A stretch of DNA of 64,000 nucleotides. Source: Brevundimonas sp. GTDB lineage: Bacteria; Pseudomonadota; Alphaproteobacteria; Caulobacterales; Caulobacteraceae. The DNA lies in assembly GCA_003248965.1 (NCBI GenBank), contig QFQU01000009.1, positions 1 through 64,000 on the forward strand. The letters are read 5' to 3'. This document shows, one piece after another, positions 34,198 to 42,850 of this stretch. Position numbers and translations under genes: made by a program. A model generated the notes under the pieces. The model searched no databases. It was not told where the DNA came from and worked only from the letters and a program-made list of their open reading frames with translations. The stretch's first letter is position 1. Every line of letters starts with the position of its first letter.

Positions 34198-35112
34198 TTG
34201 ACCCGCGTCATCGCCGCCAACTCGCCTGAACAGGCGGTGATCGACCGCGTGGGAGAGGTCGCGGATCTGGTCACGGTCGCGCTGGACGAACTGCTGCCGC
34301 GCGCCGAGGGGCCGGAATCGCGTCTGACCGAGGCCATGCGCTATGCGGCCCTGGGGCCGGGCAAGCGGCTGCGTCCGTTCTTTGCGCTGGAGGCCGCGCG
34401 GCTGTTCGACATCGACGAACGGTCGGTGCTGCGGGCCGCCTGCGCCCTGGAATGCGTCCACGCCTACAGCCTGGTCCACGACGACCTGCCGTGCATGGAC
34501 GATGACGACGTGCGGCGGGGGCGCCCGACCGTCCACCGCGCCTATGACGAGGCGACGGCGGTGCTGGCCGGCGATGCGCTGCAGACCGCCGCCTTCGACA
34601 TCATCCTGCACGAGGACACGCACGAGGACGCGGCCGTGCGCTGCGAACTGGCGGCGCGGCTGTCGCTGGCGTCGGGCGCGCGGGGCATGGCGGGCGGCCA
34701 GATGATCGACCTTCTGGGCGTGCGCGACGACCTGGGCGGGGTGGCGCGGATGCAGCGGCTGAAGACCGGCGCCCTGTTCGCCTATGCGTTTGAAATCCCG
34801 CTGATCGTCGCCGACGCCTCGGCCCTGCATCGCCACGCCCTGATCGGCTTCGCCCACGACGTCGGCCTGGCCTATCAGATCGTCGACGACATTCTGGATG
34901 CGGAAGGTTCCGCCGAAGAAATGGGCAAGGCGGCGGGCGGCAAGGACGCGGCCTTGGGCAAGACAAACTTCGTCACCCTGCTGGGTCTGGAAGAGGCGCG
35001 GCACCGGGTCGCCCATCTGGCCGATCAGGCCCGCTCGCATCTGGAGCCGTTTGGCCAGGACGCCGAAATCCTCAAGGCCAGCGTGGACTTTGTGCTAAAG
35101 CGCCGGTCCTGA
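34198..35112 (+). CDS. ispA: polyprenyl (farnesyl) diphosphate synthase
   Basis: 304-residue trans-isoprenyl diphosphate synthase, predicted to condense dimethylallyl/geranyl diphosphate with isopentenyl diphosphate to farnesyl diphosphate. First Asp-rich motif is 'VHDDLPCMDDDDVRRGRPT', the second is 'YQIVDDILDAEG', and the 'GPGKRLRPF' basic motif binds IPP. I use the TTG at 34198, 40 bases after xseB; no ATG or GTG gives a family-like N-terminus. Lies between xseB and dxs, so it is probably the IspA orthologue. Confidence 0.93.
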   Translation: MTRVIAANSPEQAVIDRVGEVADLVTVALDELLPRAEGPESRLTEAMRYAALGPGKRLRPFFALEAARLFDIDERSVLRAACALECVHAYSLVHDDLPCMDDDDVRRGRPTVHRAYDEATAVLAGDALQTAAFDIILHEDTHEDAAVRCELAARLSLASGARGMAGGQMIDLLGVRDDLGGVARMQRLKTGALFAYAFEIPLIVADASALHRHALIGFAHDVGLAYQIVDDILDAEGSAEEMGKAAGGKDAALGKTNFVTLLGLEEARHRVAHLADQARSHLEPFGQDAEILKASVDFVLKRRS

Positions 35113-35170
35113 TAGGAAACCTGACCCGTTTCGACGGGTTGAGACAAGAAGACCTTCAAGGTTCCGCCTG

Positions 35171-37081
35171 ATGCCCGACACCCCCCTGCTCGACACCGTC
35201 AAGATTCCCGCCGACATGCGGGGCTTCGACATCGCCCAGCTGAAACAGCTGGCCGAAGAGGTGCGGGCCGAGACCATCGACGCGGTGTCCGTCACCGGCG
35301 GGCATCTGGGCGCGGGTCTGGGGGTGGTCGAGCTGACCACGGCGCTGCACCATGTGTTCGAGACGCCCAAGGACATCCTGATCTGGGACGTCGGGCACCA
35401 GTGCTATCCGCACAAAATCCTGACCGGGCGGCGCGACCGCATCCGCACCCTGCGCCAGGGCGGCGGCTTGTCCGGCTTCACCAAGCGCAGCGAGAGCGAA
35501 TACGATCCGTTCGGCGCCGCCCACGCCTCGACCTCGATCAGCGCCGCCCTGGGCTTCGCCGCCGCGCGTGACCAGAAGGGCGAGAAGAACCGCGTCGTGG
35601 CGGTGATCGGCGACGGCTCCATGTCGGCAGGCATGGCCTATGAGGCGATGAACAACGCCGCCGAGGCCACCAACGGCCAGCTGATGGTCATCCTGAACGA
35701 CAACGACATGTCCATCGCCCCGCCGGTCGGCGGGATGAGCGCCTATCTGGCCGGGCTGGTGTCGGGCGGCGCCTATCAGAACGTCCGTCGACTGGGGAAG
35801 ACCGTGGCCCAGCATCTGCCGCGTCCGTTCCGCAAGGCGGCTAAGAAGGCCGAGGAATATGCGCGCGGCATGGTGACGGGCGGCACCTTCTTCGAGGAGT
35901 TGGGCTTCTATTATGTCGGGCCGATCGACGGGCACGACCTGGACAATCTGGTGCCGATTCTGAAAAAGGCGGCGGCCATCGAGGACCGGCCCGTGCTGGT
36001 TCACGTCGTGACGCAGAAGGGCAAGGGCTACGCCCCCGCCGAATCCAGCGCCGACAAACTCCATGCGGTGGTCAAGTTCGACGTGGTGTCGGGCAAACAG
36101 GCCAAGGCCGTGTCGAACGCCCCCAGCTACACCAAGGTGTTCGGGACCGAGCTGATCAAACACGCCAAGATCGATCCGACCGTGGTGGCCATCACCGCCG
36201 CCATGCCGTCCGGCACGGGGTTGGACCTGTTCGGCCAGGCCTTCCCCGAGCGGACCTTCGACGTGGGCATCGCCGAACAGCACGCCGTGACCTTTGCGGC
36301 CGGGCTGGCGGCGGACGGGATGAAGCCGGTCTGCGCCATCTATTCGACCTTCCTGCAACGCGGTTATGACCAGGTGGTCCATGATGTGGCCATCCAGTCC
36401 TTGCCGGTGCGGTTCGCGATGGACCGGGCCGGTCTGGTCGGAGCCGACGGCTCGACTCACGCCGGTTCGTTCGACATCGGCTTCATGGGCGCGCTGCCGG
36501 GCATGGTGCTGATGGCGGCTTCGGACGAAGCCGAACTGGCGGCGATGATCTCGACGTCCCTGGCCATCGACGACCGCCCCAGCGCCTTCCGCTATCCGCG
36601 CGGCGACGGGGTAGGTGTGGACATCCCCGAACTGGCCGCGCCGCTGGAGATCGGCAAGGGCCGGATCGTGCGCGAGGGAACCTCGGTCGCCATCCTGTCG
36701 CTGGGCACGCGCCTGCAGGAATCGCTGAAGGCGGCGGACCTGCTGGCGGCCAGGGGCGTGTCGGCGACCGTGGCGGACGCCCGTTTCGCCAAGCCGCTGG
36801 ACGCCGATCTGATCCTGCGTCTGGCGCGCGAGCACGAGGCCCTGATCACGGTGGAGGAGGGCGCCATGGGCGGATTCGGCGCCTTCGTGCTGCAGCTTCT
36901 GGCGGAAAAGGGCGCGCTGGATCGCGGCCTGAAGGTCCGCACCCTGAACCTGCCGGACATCTTCCAGGATCAGGATTCGCCTGTCGCCATGTACGCCAAG
37001 GCCGGACTGAACGCCGAACACATCGCCGCCGCCTCCCTGACGGCCCTGGGCGTCGAGGCGACGCGAGCCGCACGCGCCTGA
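35171..37081 (+). CDS. dxs: 1-deoxy-D-xylulose-5-phosphate synthase
   Basis: 636-residue thiamine-diphosphate enzyme that condenses pyruvate with glyceraldehyde 3-phosphate, the first step of the MEP isoprenoid pathway. The N-terminal TPP domain shows 'GGHLGAGLGVVELTTALH', 'WDVGHQCYPHKILTGRRD' and the GDG-x-N-type motif 'VIGDGSMSAGMAYEAMNNA'. The transketolase middle ('DVGIAEQHAVTFAAGLA') and C-terminal domains follow. It is 58 bp after ispA. Confidence 0.97.
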   Translation: MPDTPLLDTVKIPADMRGFDIAQLKQLAEEVRAETIDAVSVTGGHLGAGLGVVELTTALHHVFETPKDILIWDVGHQCYPHKILTGRRDRIRTLRQGGGLSGFTKRSESEYDPFGAAHASTSISAALGFAAARDQKGEKNRVVAVIGDGSMSAGMAYEAMNNAAEATNGQLMVILNDNDMSIAPPVGGMSAYLAGLVSGGAYQNVRRLGKTVAQHLPRPFRKAAKKAEEYARGMVTGGTFFEELGFYYVGPIDGHDLDNLVPILKKAAAIEDRPVLVHVVTQKGKGYAPAESSADKLHAVVKFDVVSGKQAKAVSNAPSYTKVFGTELIKHAKIDPTVVAITAAMPSGTGLDLFGQAFPERTFDVGIAEQHAVTFAAGLAADGMKPVCAIYSTFLQRGYDQVVHDVAIQSLPVRFAMDRAGLVGADGSTHAGSFDIGFMGALPGMVLMAASDEAELAAMISTSLAIDDRPSAFRYPRGDGVGVDIPELAAPLEIGKGRIVREGTSVAILSLGTRLQESLKAADLLAARGVSATVADARFAKPLDADLILRLAREHEALITVEEGAMGGFGAFVLQLLAEKGALDRGLKVRTLNLPDIFQDQDSPVAMYAKAGLNAEHIAAASLTALGVEATRAARA

Positions 37082-37090
37082 CGAGCGCCT

Positions 37091-37825
37091 TCAGGCCCGG
37101 TCGCGTATGCGCATTCCGCCTGGTCCCTTGCTGTCGACCTCGAACCGGCCCGTGGCGCGGATCAGGTCGGACAGTTTGGCGTAGCCATAGGTGCGCTGGT
37201 CGAAATCGGGATAGGCGTTACGCAGCCGATTGCCGATGGCCCCGGCGGAGACCCAGCCGTCGCCGTCCTCGTCCATGTCGGCGATGACCGAGGCGATCAG
37301 GCGCGTCGCCTCGGTCGGCTTGCGCTTGGCCGGCGCGGGCTCGGCGGCGGTCTTTTTGCCGGCGTCGCCGTCCGGCTCGGCCTGGGTGGTCAGGTTCTCG
37401 GTATAGATGAAGCGGGTGCAGGCCTGGCGGAAACTTTCGGGCGTCTTCTGTTCGCCGAAGCCATAGACGTCCACGCCCTCCTCGCGGATACGCGCGGCCA
37501 GACGGGTGAAGTCGGAATCGGACGACACCAGGCAGAAACCGTCGAACCGCCCCGAATGCAGCAGGTCCATGGCGTCGATCACCAGGGCGATGTCGCCCGA
37601 ATTCTTGCCCTTGGTGTTGGCGAAATTCTGCTGAGGCTGGATGGCCCAGCGCGCAAGAACCTTGGTCCAGCCGGCGATCTGGGCGCTGGAAAAGTCGCCA
37701 TAGACCCGCCGCGCCGAAGCCTCGCCCAGGGTCGCGATTTCCGTGAACAGAGCCTCCGCGATACGGGCCGAGGCGTTTTCCGCGTCGATCAGAACGGCGA
37801 GGCGCGCCGGCTTTCCATTGGCCAT
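37091..37825 (-). CDS. NYN-domain protein with C-terminal OST-HTH/LOTUS-like domain
   Basis: 244-residue protein. Residues about 8-150 form a PIN-like NYN nuclease domain (LabA/DUF88 type): 'LAVLIDAENASARIAEALF', 'SGDIALVIDAMDLLHSG' and 'FCLVSSDSDFTRLAARIREEG' supply conserved acidic residues. A Lys/Ala/Pro linker leads to 'ATRLIASVIADMDEDGDGWV' and 'YGYAKLSDLIRATGRFEV', resembling an OST-HTH RNA-binding domain. This architecture suggests RNA processing, but no target is known. It is convergent with dxs. Confidence 0.85.
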   Translation of the reverse strand: MANGKPARLAVLIDAENASARIAEALFTEIATLGEASARRVYGDFSSAQIAGWTKVLARWAIQPQQNFANTKGKNSGDIALVIDAMDLLHSGRFDGFCLVSSDSDFTRLAARIREEGVDVYGFGEQKTPESFRQACTRFIYTENLTTQAEPDGDAGKKTAAEPAPAKRKPTEATRLIASVIADMDEDGDGWVSAGAIGNRLRNAYPDFDQRTYGYAKLSDLIRATGRFEVDSKGPGGMRIRDRA

Positions 37826-37864
37826 GAGGTGGGGATCCTTGCGTTGGCGGAGGAAGAGAACAGC

Positions 37865-38794
37865 CTACAGTTGGCCCATGGTGTTGTCGTGGTCGACGGC
37901 CTGTTTCTTAAGCCAGGCGACGAAGGCGGTGGCGCTGGGCGACGGCGGCCGGTCGCGCGGCTGGACCACGAAATAGGCGAAGCCCACCGCTTCGGACCCG
38001 TCGGCGAAGGGCGCGACCAGCCGGCCGGCGTTCAGATCGGCCTGGGCCAAAGTGCGCTTGGCCAGGGCGACGCCGCGTCCGGCCATCGCCGCCTCGATCA
38101 ACAGACCGGACTGGTTGAACCGCGAACCGCGACGGGGATCGGGATGGCGCACCCCGCGCGCCTTCAGCCACATGGCCCAGTCCGGGCGGCTGGGGTCGCC
38201 GTCGTTGGACATGTCGTGCAGCAGCGTATGGCGCGCCAGGTCGGCCGGCGAACGTAGGGGCGGCTCACCATTCATGAGGGCGGGCGCGCAGACCGGCAAG
38301 ACCGTCTCAGTCATCAGCCGCTGGACCATCAGGCCTGGATAGTCGCCGGGGCCGTAACGGACGGCCAGATCGACCTTTCCTTCCGACAGATCGGCCGGCT
38401 CCATGTCGGCGGAAATCCACAGCTCGATCTCGGGATGGGCCGCGTGGAAGTCGTCCATGCGCGGCATCAGCCATTTGGAGGCGAAGCTGGGCGCCACGCT
38501 GATCGACACCTGACGGCGGCGCGGCGGCTCCCGCAACAGTGCCGAGGCGTCCATCAGCCGCTCGAACCCCTCGCGTAGCAGTGGGACCGAAGACCGGCCC
38601 AGGTCGGTCAGCTGCAAGCCGCGCGCCTCGCGCACGAACAGAGGGCCGCCCACCGTCTCCTCCAGCAGGCGGATCTGTTGGCTGACGGCGCCGGGCGTGA
38701 CCGACAGTTCGTCGGCGGCGCGCGAGAAGTTCAGATGTCGGGCCGCGGACTCGAAGGCGCGCAGGGCGTTCAGGGGAAGCAGGGGACGGGCCAT
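37865..38794 (-). CDS. LysR-family transcriptional regulator (GcvA-like)
   Basis: 309-residue regulator. The N-terminal winged helix is 'LNALRAFESAARHLNFSRAADELSVTPGAVSQQI' (in part), with 'A-A-R-H-L-N-F-S-R-A-A' as in the GcvA group. The C-terminal periplasmic-binding-like domain senses an unknown coinducer. I chose the ATG at 38794; earlier in-frame starts add residues absent from the family. It is divergent from the cysteine synthase gene across 116 bp that hold a perfect palindrome, so control of that gene is plausible. Confidence 0.91.
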   Translation of the reverse strand: MARPLLPLNALRAFESAARHLNFSRAADELSVTPGAVSQQIRLLEETVGGPLFVREARGLQLTDLGRSSVPLLREGFERLMDASALLREPPRRRQVSISVAPSFASKWLMPRMDDFHAAHPEIELWISADMEPADLSEGKVDLAVRYGPGDYPGLMVQRLMTETVLPVCAPALMNGEPPLRSPADLARHTLLHDMSNDGDPSRPDWAMWLKARGVRHPDPRRGSRFNQSGLLIEAAMAGRGVALAKRTLAQADLNAGRLVAPFADGSEAVGFAYFVVQPRDRPPSPSATAFVAWLKKQAVDHDNTMGQL

Positions 38795-38873
38795 AGGCTT
38801 TAGAAATCCTATCGATGCGGCGATGGCAATGCGCTTGACGCCGCCCATGGACAAGCGGGGGCGGCGGCGTCAC

Positions 38874-38888
38874 TTAGGCGACGCCTAA
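38874..38888. promoter_or_regulatory. palindromic operator candidate between lysR-type gene and cysK-like gene
   Basis: Perfect 15-bp palindrome TTAGGCG-A-CGCCTAA, 80 bases before the LysR start and 22 bases before the cysteine synthase start. It satisfies the LysR T-N11-A rule as a dyad (TTAGG...CCTAA), so it is a likely binding site for the adjacent regulator. Confidence 0.55.
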
Positions 38889-38910
38889 TTTCTCGCCAGA
38901 AAGCACCGCC

Positions 38911-39909
38911 TTGTCCGCTACGCCGTCCGTCATCGACCTGATCGGGAACACGCCCCTGGTGCGGCTGAACCGCCTGTCTGACCAGACGGGGTGCGAGATC
39001 CTGGGCAAGGCCGAGTTCATGAACCCCGGCGGCTCGATCAAGGACCGGGCGGCCCTGTCCATCGTGCGCGCCGCGCGAACCTCGGGCGCGTTGAAGCCCG
39101 GCGGAACGGTGGTGGAAGGCACAGCGGGCAACACCGGGATCGGACTGGCCCTGGTCGGGGCGGCGCTGGGCCATCCGGTCGTCATCGTCATGCCCCGAAC
39201 CCAGTCCGAAGAGAAGAAGGCCGCCATCCGCTCGCTGGGCGCGCGCCTGGTCGAGGTGGACGCCGCCCCCTTCTCCAGTCCCAACCATTTCGTCCACTAT
39301 TCCAGCCGTCTGGCCGCCGAGTTGAACGACAGCGAAGCGGCCGGCGCGATCTGGGCCAATCAGTTCGACAACACCGCCAATCGCGACGCCCACTATCATG
39401 GCACCGGGCCGGAAATCTGGGCCCAGACGGGGGGCAGGATCGACGCCTTCGTCTCGGCCGTGGGGTCGGGGGGCACCCTGGCCGGCGTCTCGGCCTATCT
39501 GCGGGAACGCAAGCCCGAGGTGACGACAGCCCTGGCCGATCCGGCGGGCGCGGCCCTGTTCAACTGGTACACGGAAGGCCGGATGGCGGGCGAGGGGTCG
39601 TCCATCACCGAGGGGATCGGCGTGGCGCGCATCACCGGCAATCTTGAAGGCTTCCGGCCCGACCGCGCCTATCGAATCGAGGATGCGGAGTTTCTGCCGA
39701 TCCTGTTCGACCTGGTGCAGCACGAAGGATTGTCGCTGGGCGGCTCGGCGGGGGTCAACATCGCCGGGGCCGTGCGGCTGGCGCGCGACATCGGGCCGGG
39801 CAAGACCATCGTGACCTGCCTGTGCGATCCGGGCTCGCGCTATGCGTCCAAGCTGTTCAACCCCGAATTCCTGCGGTCGAAGGGCCTGCCGGTTCCGGGG
39901 TGGATCTGA
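38911..39909 (+). CDS. cysteine synthase A-type PLP enzyme
   Basis: 332-residue fold type II PLP enzyme predicted to make cysteine from O-acetylserine and sulfide. PLP lysine in 'NPGGSIKDRAALSIV', phosphate loop 'EGTAGNTGIGLALVGAALGH', and C-terminal 'LSLGGSAGVNIAGAVRLA'. It carries an internal region ('SSPNHFVHYSSRLAAELN') seen in a CysK subgroup, so it could belong to a cysteine synthase/beta-synthase-like variant. TTG start at 38911 with AGAAAG upstream. Divergent from the LysR gene. Confidence 0.9.
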   Translation: MSATPSVIDLIGNTPLVRLNRLSDQTGCEILGKAEFMNPGGSIKDRAALSIVRAARTSGALKPGGTVVEGTAGNTGIGLALVGAALGHPVVIVMPRTQSEEKKAAIRSLGARLVEVDAAPFSSPNHFVHYSSRLAAELNDSEAAGAIWANQFDNTANRDAHYHGTGPEIWAQTGGRIDAFVSAVGSGGTLAGVSAYLRERKPEVTTALADPAGAALFNWYTEGRMAGEGSSITEGIGVARITGNLEGFRPDRAYRIEDAEFLPILFDLVQHEGLSLGGSAGVNIAGAVRLARDIGPGKTIVTCLCDPGSRYASKLFNPEFLRSKGLPVPGWI

Positions 39910-39912
39910 CCG

Positions 39913-41706
39913 CTACTTCGCCTTCTCCTCCGCGATCCAGGCGTCCATCCGGCGGTCCAGCAGGTCCAACGGCAGGGGGCCTTCGGTCAGCAGGGCGTCG
40001 TGGAAGGTGCGGACGTTGAACTTCGGTCCCAGTTCGCGTTCGGCACGTTGGCGGATTTCGCGCAGCCGGATTTCCCCGATCTTGTAGGCCGTCGCCTGAC
40101 CGGGCCAGCCGATGTAGCGTTGCAGTTCGGTCTCGATATTGTGCGGGGCCAGGGCGGAGTTGTCGCGGAAACAGGCGCGCGCCTGCTCTTCGGACCAGCC
40201 CAACCAATGCAGGCCTGTGTCGGCCACCAGGCGACAGGCGCGCCACATCTCATAGGACAGGCGGCCGAACCGTTCGTAAGGCGTACGATAGAAGCCCATT
40301 TCCTCGCCCAGGAACTCCGAATACAGGCCCCAACCTTCGGTGAAGGCGGTGACGTTGGCCTGACGTCGGAAATAGGGCTGGTCCGCCGCCTCCTGCTGCA
40401 GGGCGATCTGGACGTGGTGGCCGGGCACCGCCTCGTGCAGGGTCAGGGCCGGCAGTTCGTACAGCGGCCGCTGGTCCAGCTTGGACGTGTTGACGATGTA
40501 GTGGGCCGCCACGCCGTTCTGCATCGAGCCGGGATTGTAGCGGCCGGTGGTGTAGTTGGCTTCGATCTGCGGCGGGACCGGCTCCACATCGTAGGGCAGG
40601 CGGGGCAGGGTGGCGAAAAGGGGCGGCAGGCCGCCGTCGGCCCGCTTGGCCATTTCCGACGCCTTCTCCAGCAGTTCTTCGCGGCTATGGGCGTAGAATT
40701 GCGGATCGGTGCGCAGGAAGTTCAGGAAGCCCGCGAAATCGCCGGTCCAGCCGGCGGCGCGCATCTCGATCTCCATGCGGGCGCGGATGCGGGCGACCTC
40801 GTCCAGGCCGATCTGGTGAATCTGGTCCGGCGTCAGGTCGGTGGTGGTGTGGCCGCGCACCAGATAGGCGTACATGGCCTTGCCGCCGGGCCGATCGCCC
40901 AGGCCCGGCTCGACCGGCGCCTTGGGCAGATAGTCGGTTTCCAGGAAGGTCAGCCAGGCGCGCCGCGCCGGCACGATGACCGAGGCGACGGCCTCGGCGC
41001 CCTGGGCCTGCAAACGGGCCTTTTCGGCGGCGGGCACGCTGGCGGGCAGGGTGGCGAAGGGCTTCATCAGGGGCTCGGCGTCGGACGTCGTCGCCACGTC
41101 GTTGCGAGCCAGCTGGATGGCGCTTTCGGTTACGGACCGGGCCTGGAGCATGCCGGTCTGAAGGCCGCGCCGGGCGTTCTCAGTCGTCTGGGCGTACAGG
41201 GTTCCGAAGCCTCGGATGCGCTGGATGTAGGCCTCGGCTTCGGCGATCGAGTTCAGCCGCGTCGAGCCGCCGATGTAGATCGCCCAGGTTCCCGGCCCGC
41301 CTTCGCTGTCGAAGGCCAGTCGTCCGGTGTCGTAGTCCAGCCCCTCCAGGCTGCGGTTCAGGGTGTAGAGCAGGAAGTCGCGGTTGATCGTGCCGGCGTG
41401 GGAAAGACTTGCCGGGTCTATGGCGTTCAGCCTGGAGACGAAGGCTTCCAGCGGCGCGCGCTGGGCCAACTCGAACGATCGGCTGAGGTCCGGCGTCCGC
41501 GCCATGGCCGCGACGTCGCCCTCGCTGGCGGCGGTGAAGGGGTCGGTCGCCTTCAGATAGGTCTCATAGTCCGCGATCAGGCCGTTCAGCGCCATATCGG
41601 CCGCGGTGGCGGCGGCGGGCGGCGGGCTCTGCGTCTGGGCCATGACGACGACGGGCGCGGCGCCCGACAACAGGGCGGCCGCGACGGCCAGGTGCGAAAT
41701 CTTCAT
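39913..41706 (-). CDS. DUF885 family protein, predicted secreted metallopeptidase-like
   Basis: 597-residue exported protein with a Sec signal peptide (about residues 1-23). DUF885 members resemble gluzincin peptidases: the zinc motif H-E-x-x-x-H-H appears as 'LHEAVPGHHVQIAL', and a downstream glutamate is in 'FTEGWGLYSEFLGEEMG'. Proteins of this family are common and multicopy in Caulobacterales and Xanthomonadales; substrates are unknown. Good GGGG Shine-Dalgarno before the ATG. It ends three bases from the convergent cysteine synthase stop. Confidence 0.9.
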   Translation of the reverse strand: MKISHLAVAAALLSGAAPVVVMAQTQSPPPAAATAADMALNGLIADYETYLKATDPFTAASEGDVAAMARTPDLSRSFELAQRAPLEAFVSRLNAIDPASLSHAGTINRDFLLYTLNRSLEGLDYDTGRLAFDSEGGPGTWAIYIGGSTRLNSIAEAEAYIQRIRGFGTLYAQTTENARRGLQTGMLQARSVTESAIQLARNDVATTSDAEPLMKPFATLPASVPAAEKARLQAQGAEAVASVIVPARRAWLTFLETDYLPKAPVEPGLGDRPGGKAMYAYLVRGHTTTDLTPDQIHQIGLDEVARIRARMEIEMRAAGWTGDFAGFLNFLRTDPQFYAHSREELLEKASEMAKRADGGLPPLFATLPRLPYDVEPVPPQIEANYTTGRYNPGSMQNGVAAHYIVNTSKLDQRPLYELPALTLHEAVPGHHVQIALQQEAADQPYFRRQANVTAFTEGWGLYSEFLGEEMGFYRTPYERFGRLSYEMWRACRLVADTGLHWLGWSEEQARACFRDNSALAPHNIETELQRYIGWPGQATAYKIGEIRLREIRQRAERELGPKFNVRTFHDALLTEGPLPLDLLDRRMDAWIAEEKAK

Positions 41707-41762
41707 GGAAACCCCTTCCGAACAGTTCGCGCAGGCAACGCGACAGGGAAGGGTGCGTCAAG

Positions 41763-42290
41763 TCATCCGCACGCGGCGAAGAACCGCTCGACGTTGGCTT
41801 GAGATCCCGGCTGGGCCGCCAGGGGCTCGCGGCTGTCGCCCTGCCACAGGGCCAGCCATCCCAGGCGACGGAACCGCTGGAACACGGGGTCCTTGGCTTG
41901 GGCGTCGGCGGTGACATACTGCCCCTCGTGGATGCCGGCAGGCTCCGATCGGGCCGGATAGCGTTCGTCGTCGCCGCCGGATTCGATGTGCAGGACGCGC
42001 GCGGGCTTGTCGAAAACGGCCGCCAGCTCAAGCTGGCCCGTGCCGCCCTGACAGATCAGCTGCAGCTTCAGGTCGTCGCTGTCGGGTTGCCCATAGGCCA
42101 GGGTGATTTCTTGCCCGTCCTGATCCAGCAGCCAGTCGTAGCCGGGCGTGGGGCCCGGCGCCCCGGTCGAGGCGGCCTGGGGGGACAGCGTCGCCACGCC
42201 GCCGCCGCTGGCGCAGGCCGAGAGGGTAGCGGCCAAGGCCGCCAGGCTCGACAGCGACAGGGTCGAACGGGGCGAAGACGGCAGGCGCAT
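41763..42290 (-). CDS. exported lipoprotein-like protein, tandem paralogue A
   Basis: 175 residues. The N-terminal signal peptide ends in the lipobox-like L-S-A-C (Cys26), so it is probably a lipoprotein. The mature part contains 'YDWLLDQDGQEITLAYGQPDSDDLKLQLICQ' (in part), matching position by position the next upstream protein ('WTWTLYEGSGPMVLANERP'... 'DLKATLQCQ'), and both end in a short Cys-containing tail (FFAACG versus FADRCSG). The two therefore arose by duplication. I recognise no known domain. A fixed pair of cysteines could form a disulfide. Confidence 0.78.
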   Translation of the reverse strand: MRLPSSPRSTLSLSSLAALAATLSACASGGGVATLSPQAASTGAPGPTPGYDWLLDQDGQEITLAYGQPDSDDLKLQLICQGGTGQLELAAVFDKPARVLHIESGGDDERYPARSEPAGIHEGQYVTADAQAKDPVFQRFRRLGWLALWQGDSREPLAAQPGSQANVERFFAACG

Positions 42291-42300
42291 GGTCGATTCC

Positions 42301-42747
42301 TTATCCCGAGCAACGGTCGGCGAACCGACGCAGCTTGGCAAGGTGAGACCGCTCGACGGTGACGAGGTTCTGGCTCTCCCCGACCGCCACGGTCATGCGG
42401 CCGCCGACCACGAAGGCGGCGAAGACGGGGTGATCGACGGGCAGGGTCGTCTCCAGCTTGTCGCCGCGCCCCGCTCGCGCTTCGGCCGTGGCGGTCGCTG
42501 AGCCTGCGGTGATCCGCGCAAAGCCCGAAACGGGGTCGGAACCATAGACCGCGACAGTCACCACGCCCGATCCGGGTTGGCATTGCAGCGTGGCCTTCAG
42601 GTCGGGGCTGTCGGGCCTTTCGTTGGCCAGGACCATGGGGCCCGATCCCTCATACAATGTCCATGTCCAACCGGCGGAGGCGGGATTGGGACCCGGAGCG
42701 GAGGATTGCAGCGCCAGGGCCAGCAGGGCCGGGAGGAAGACACCCAT
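42301..42747 (-). CDS. exported protein of unknown function, tandem paralogue B
   Basis: 148 residues with a Sec signal peptide (hydrophobic stretch 3-14) but no lipobox, unlike its neighbour. The body carries the shared pattern W-x-L-x(8)-(V/I)-x-L-A-x(3)-P-D-S-x-D-L-K-x-x-L-x-C-Q followed by V-x-V-A-V-Y-G and a terminal Cys. The ATG at 42747 is preceded by a weak Shine-Dalgarno; longer in-frame starts give Arg-rich shadow sequence. Lies 10 bp from its paralogue and 103 bp after flgH on the same strand, so read-through from the flagellar operon is possible. Confidence 0.75.
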   Translation of the reverse strand: MGVFLPALLALALQSSAPGPNPASAGWTWTLYEGSGPMVLANERPDSPDLKATLQCQPGSGVVTVAVYGSDPVSGFARITAGSATATAEARAGRGDKLETTLPVDHPVFAAFVVGGRMTVAVGESQNLVTVERSHLAKLRRFADRCSG

Positions 42748-42850
42748 GCGTCGGTTCCGCAGACGACGCGAAACGCCGCGCCGCGCCGAATGTCGTCGGG
42801 CGCGGCGCGAACTGCAATAGGCGACGGCGGTCGCCGGGCGCCGTTCGGCG

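Noticed and set aside
35156..37021. 621-codon open frame antisense to dxs
   Set aside because: Shadow of dxs, which has complete thiamine-diphosphate motifs.
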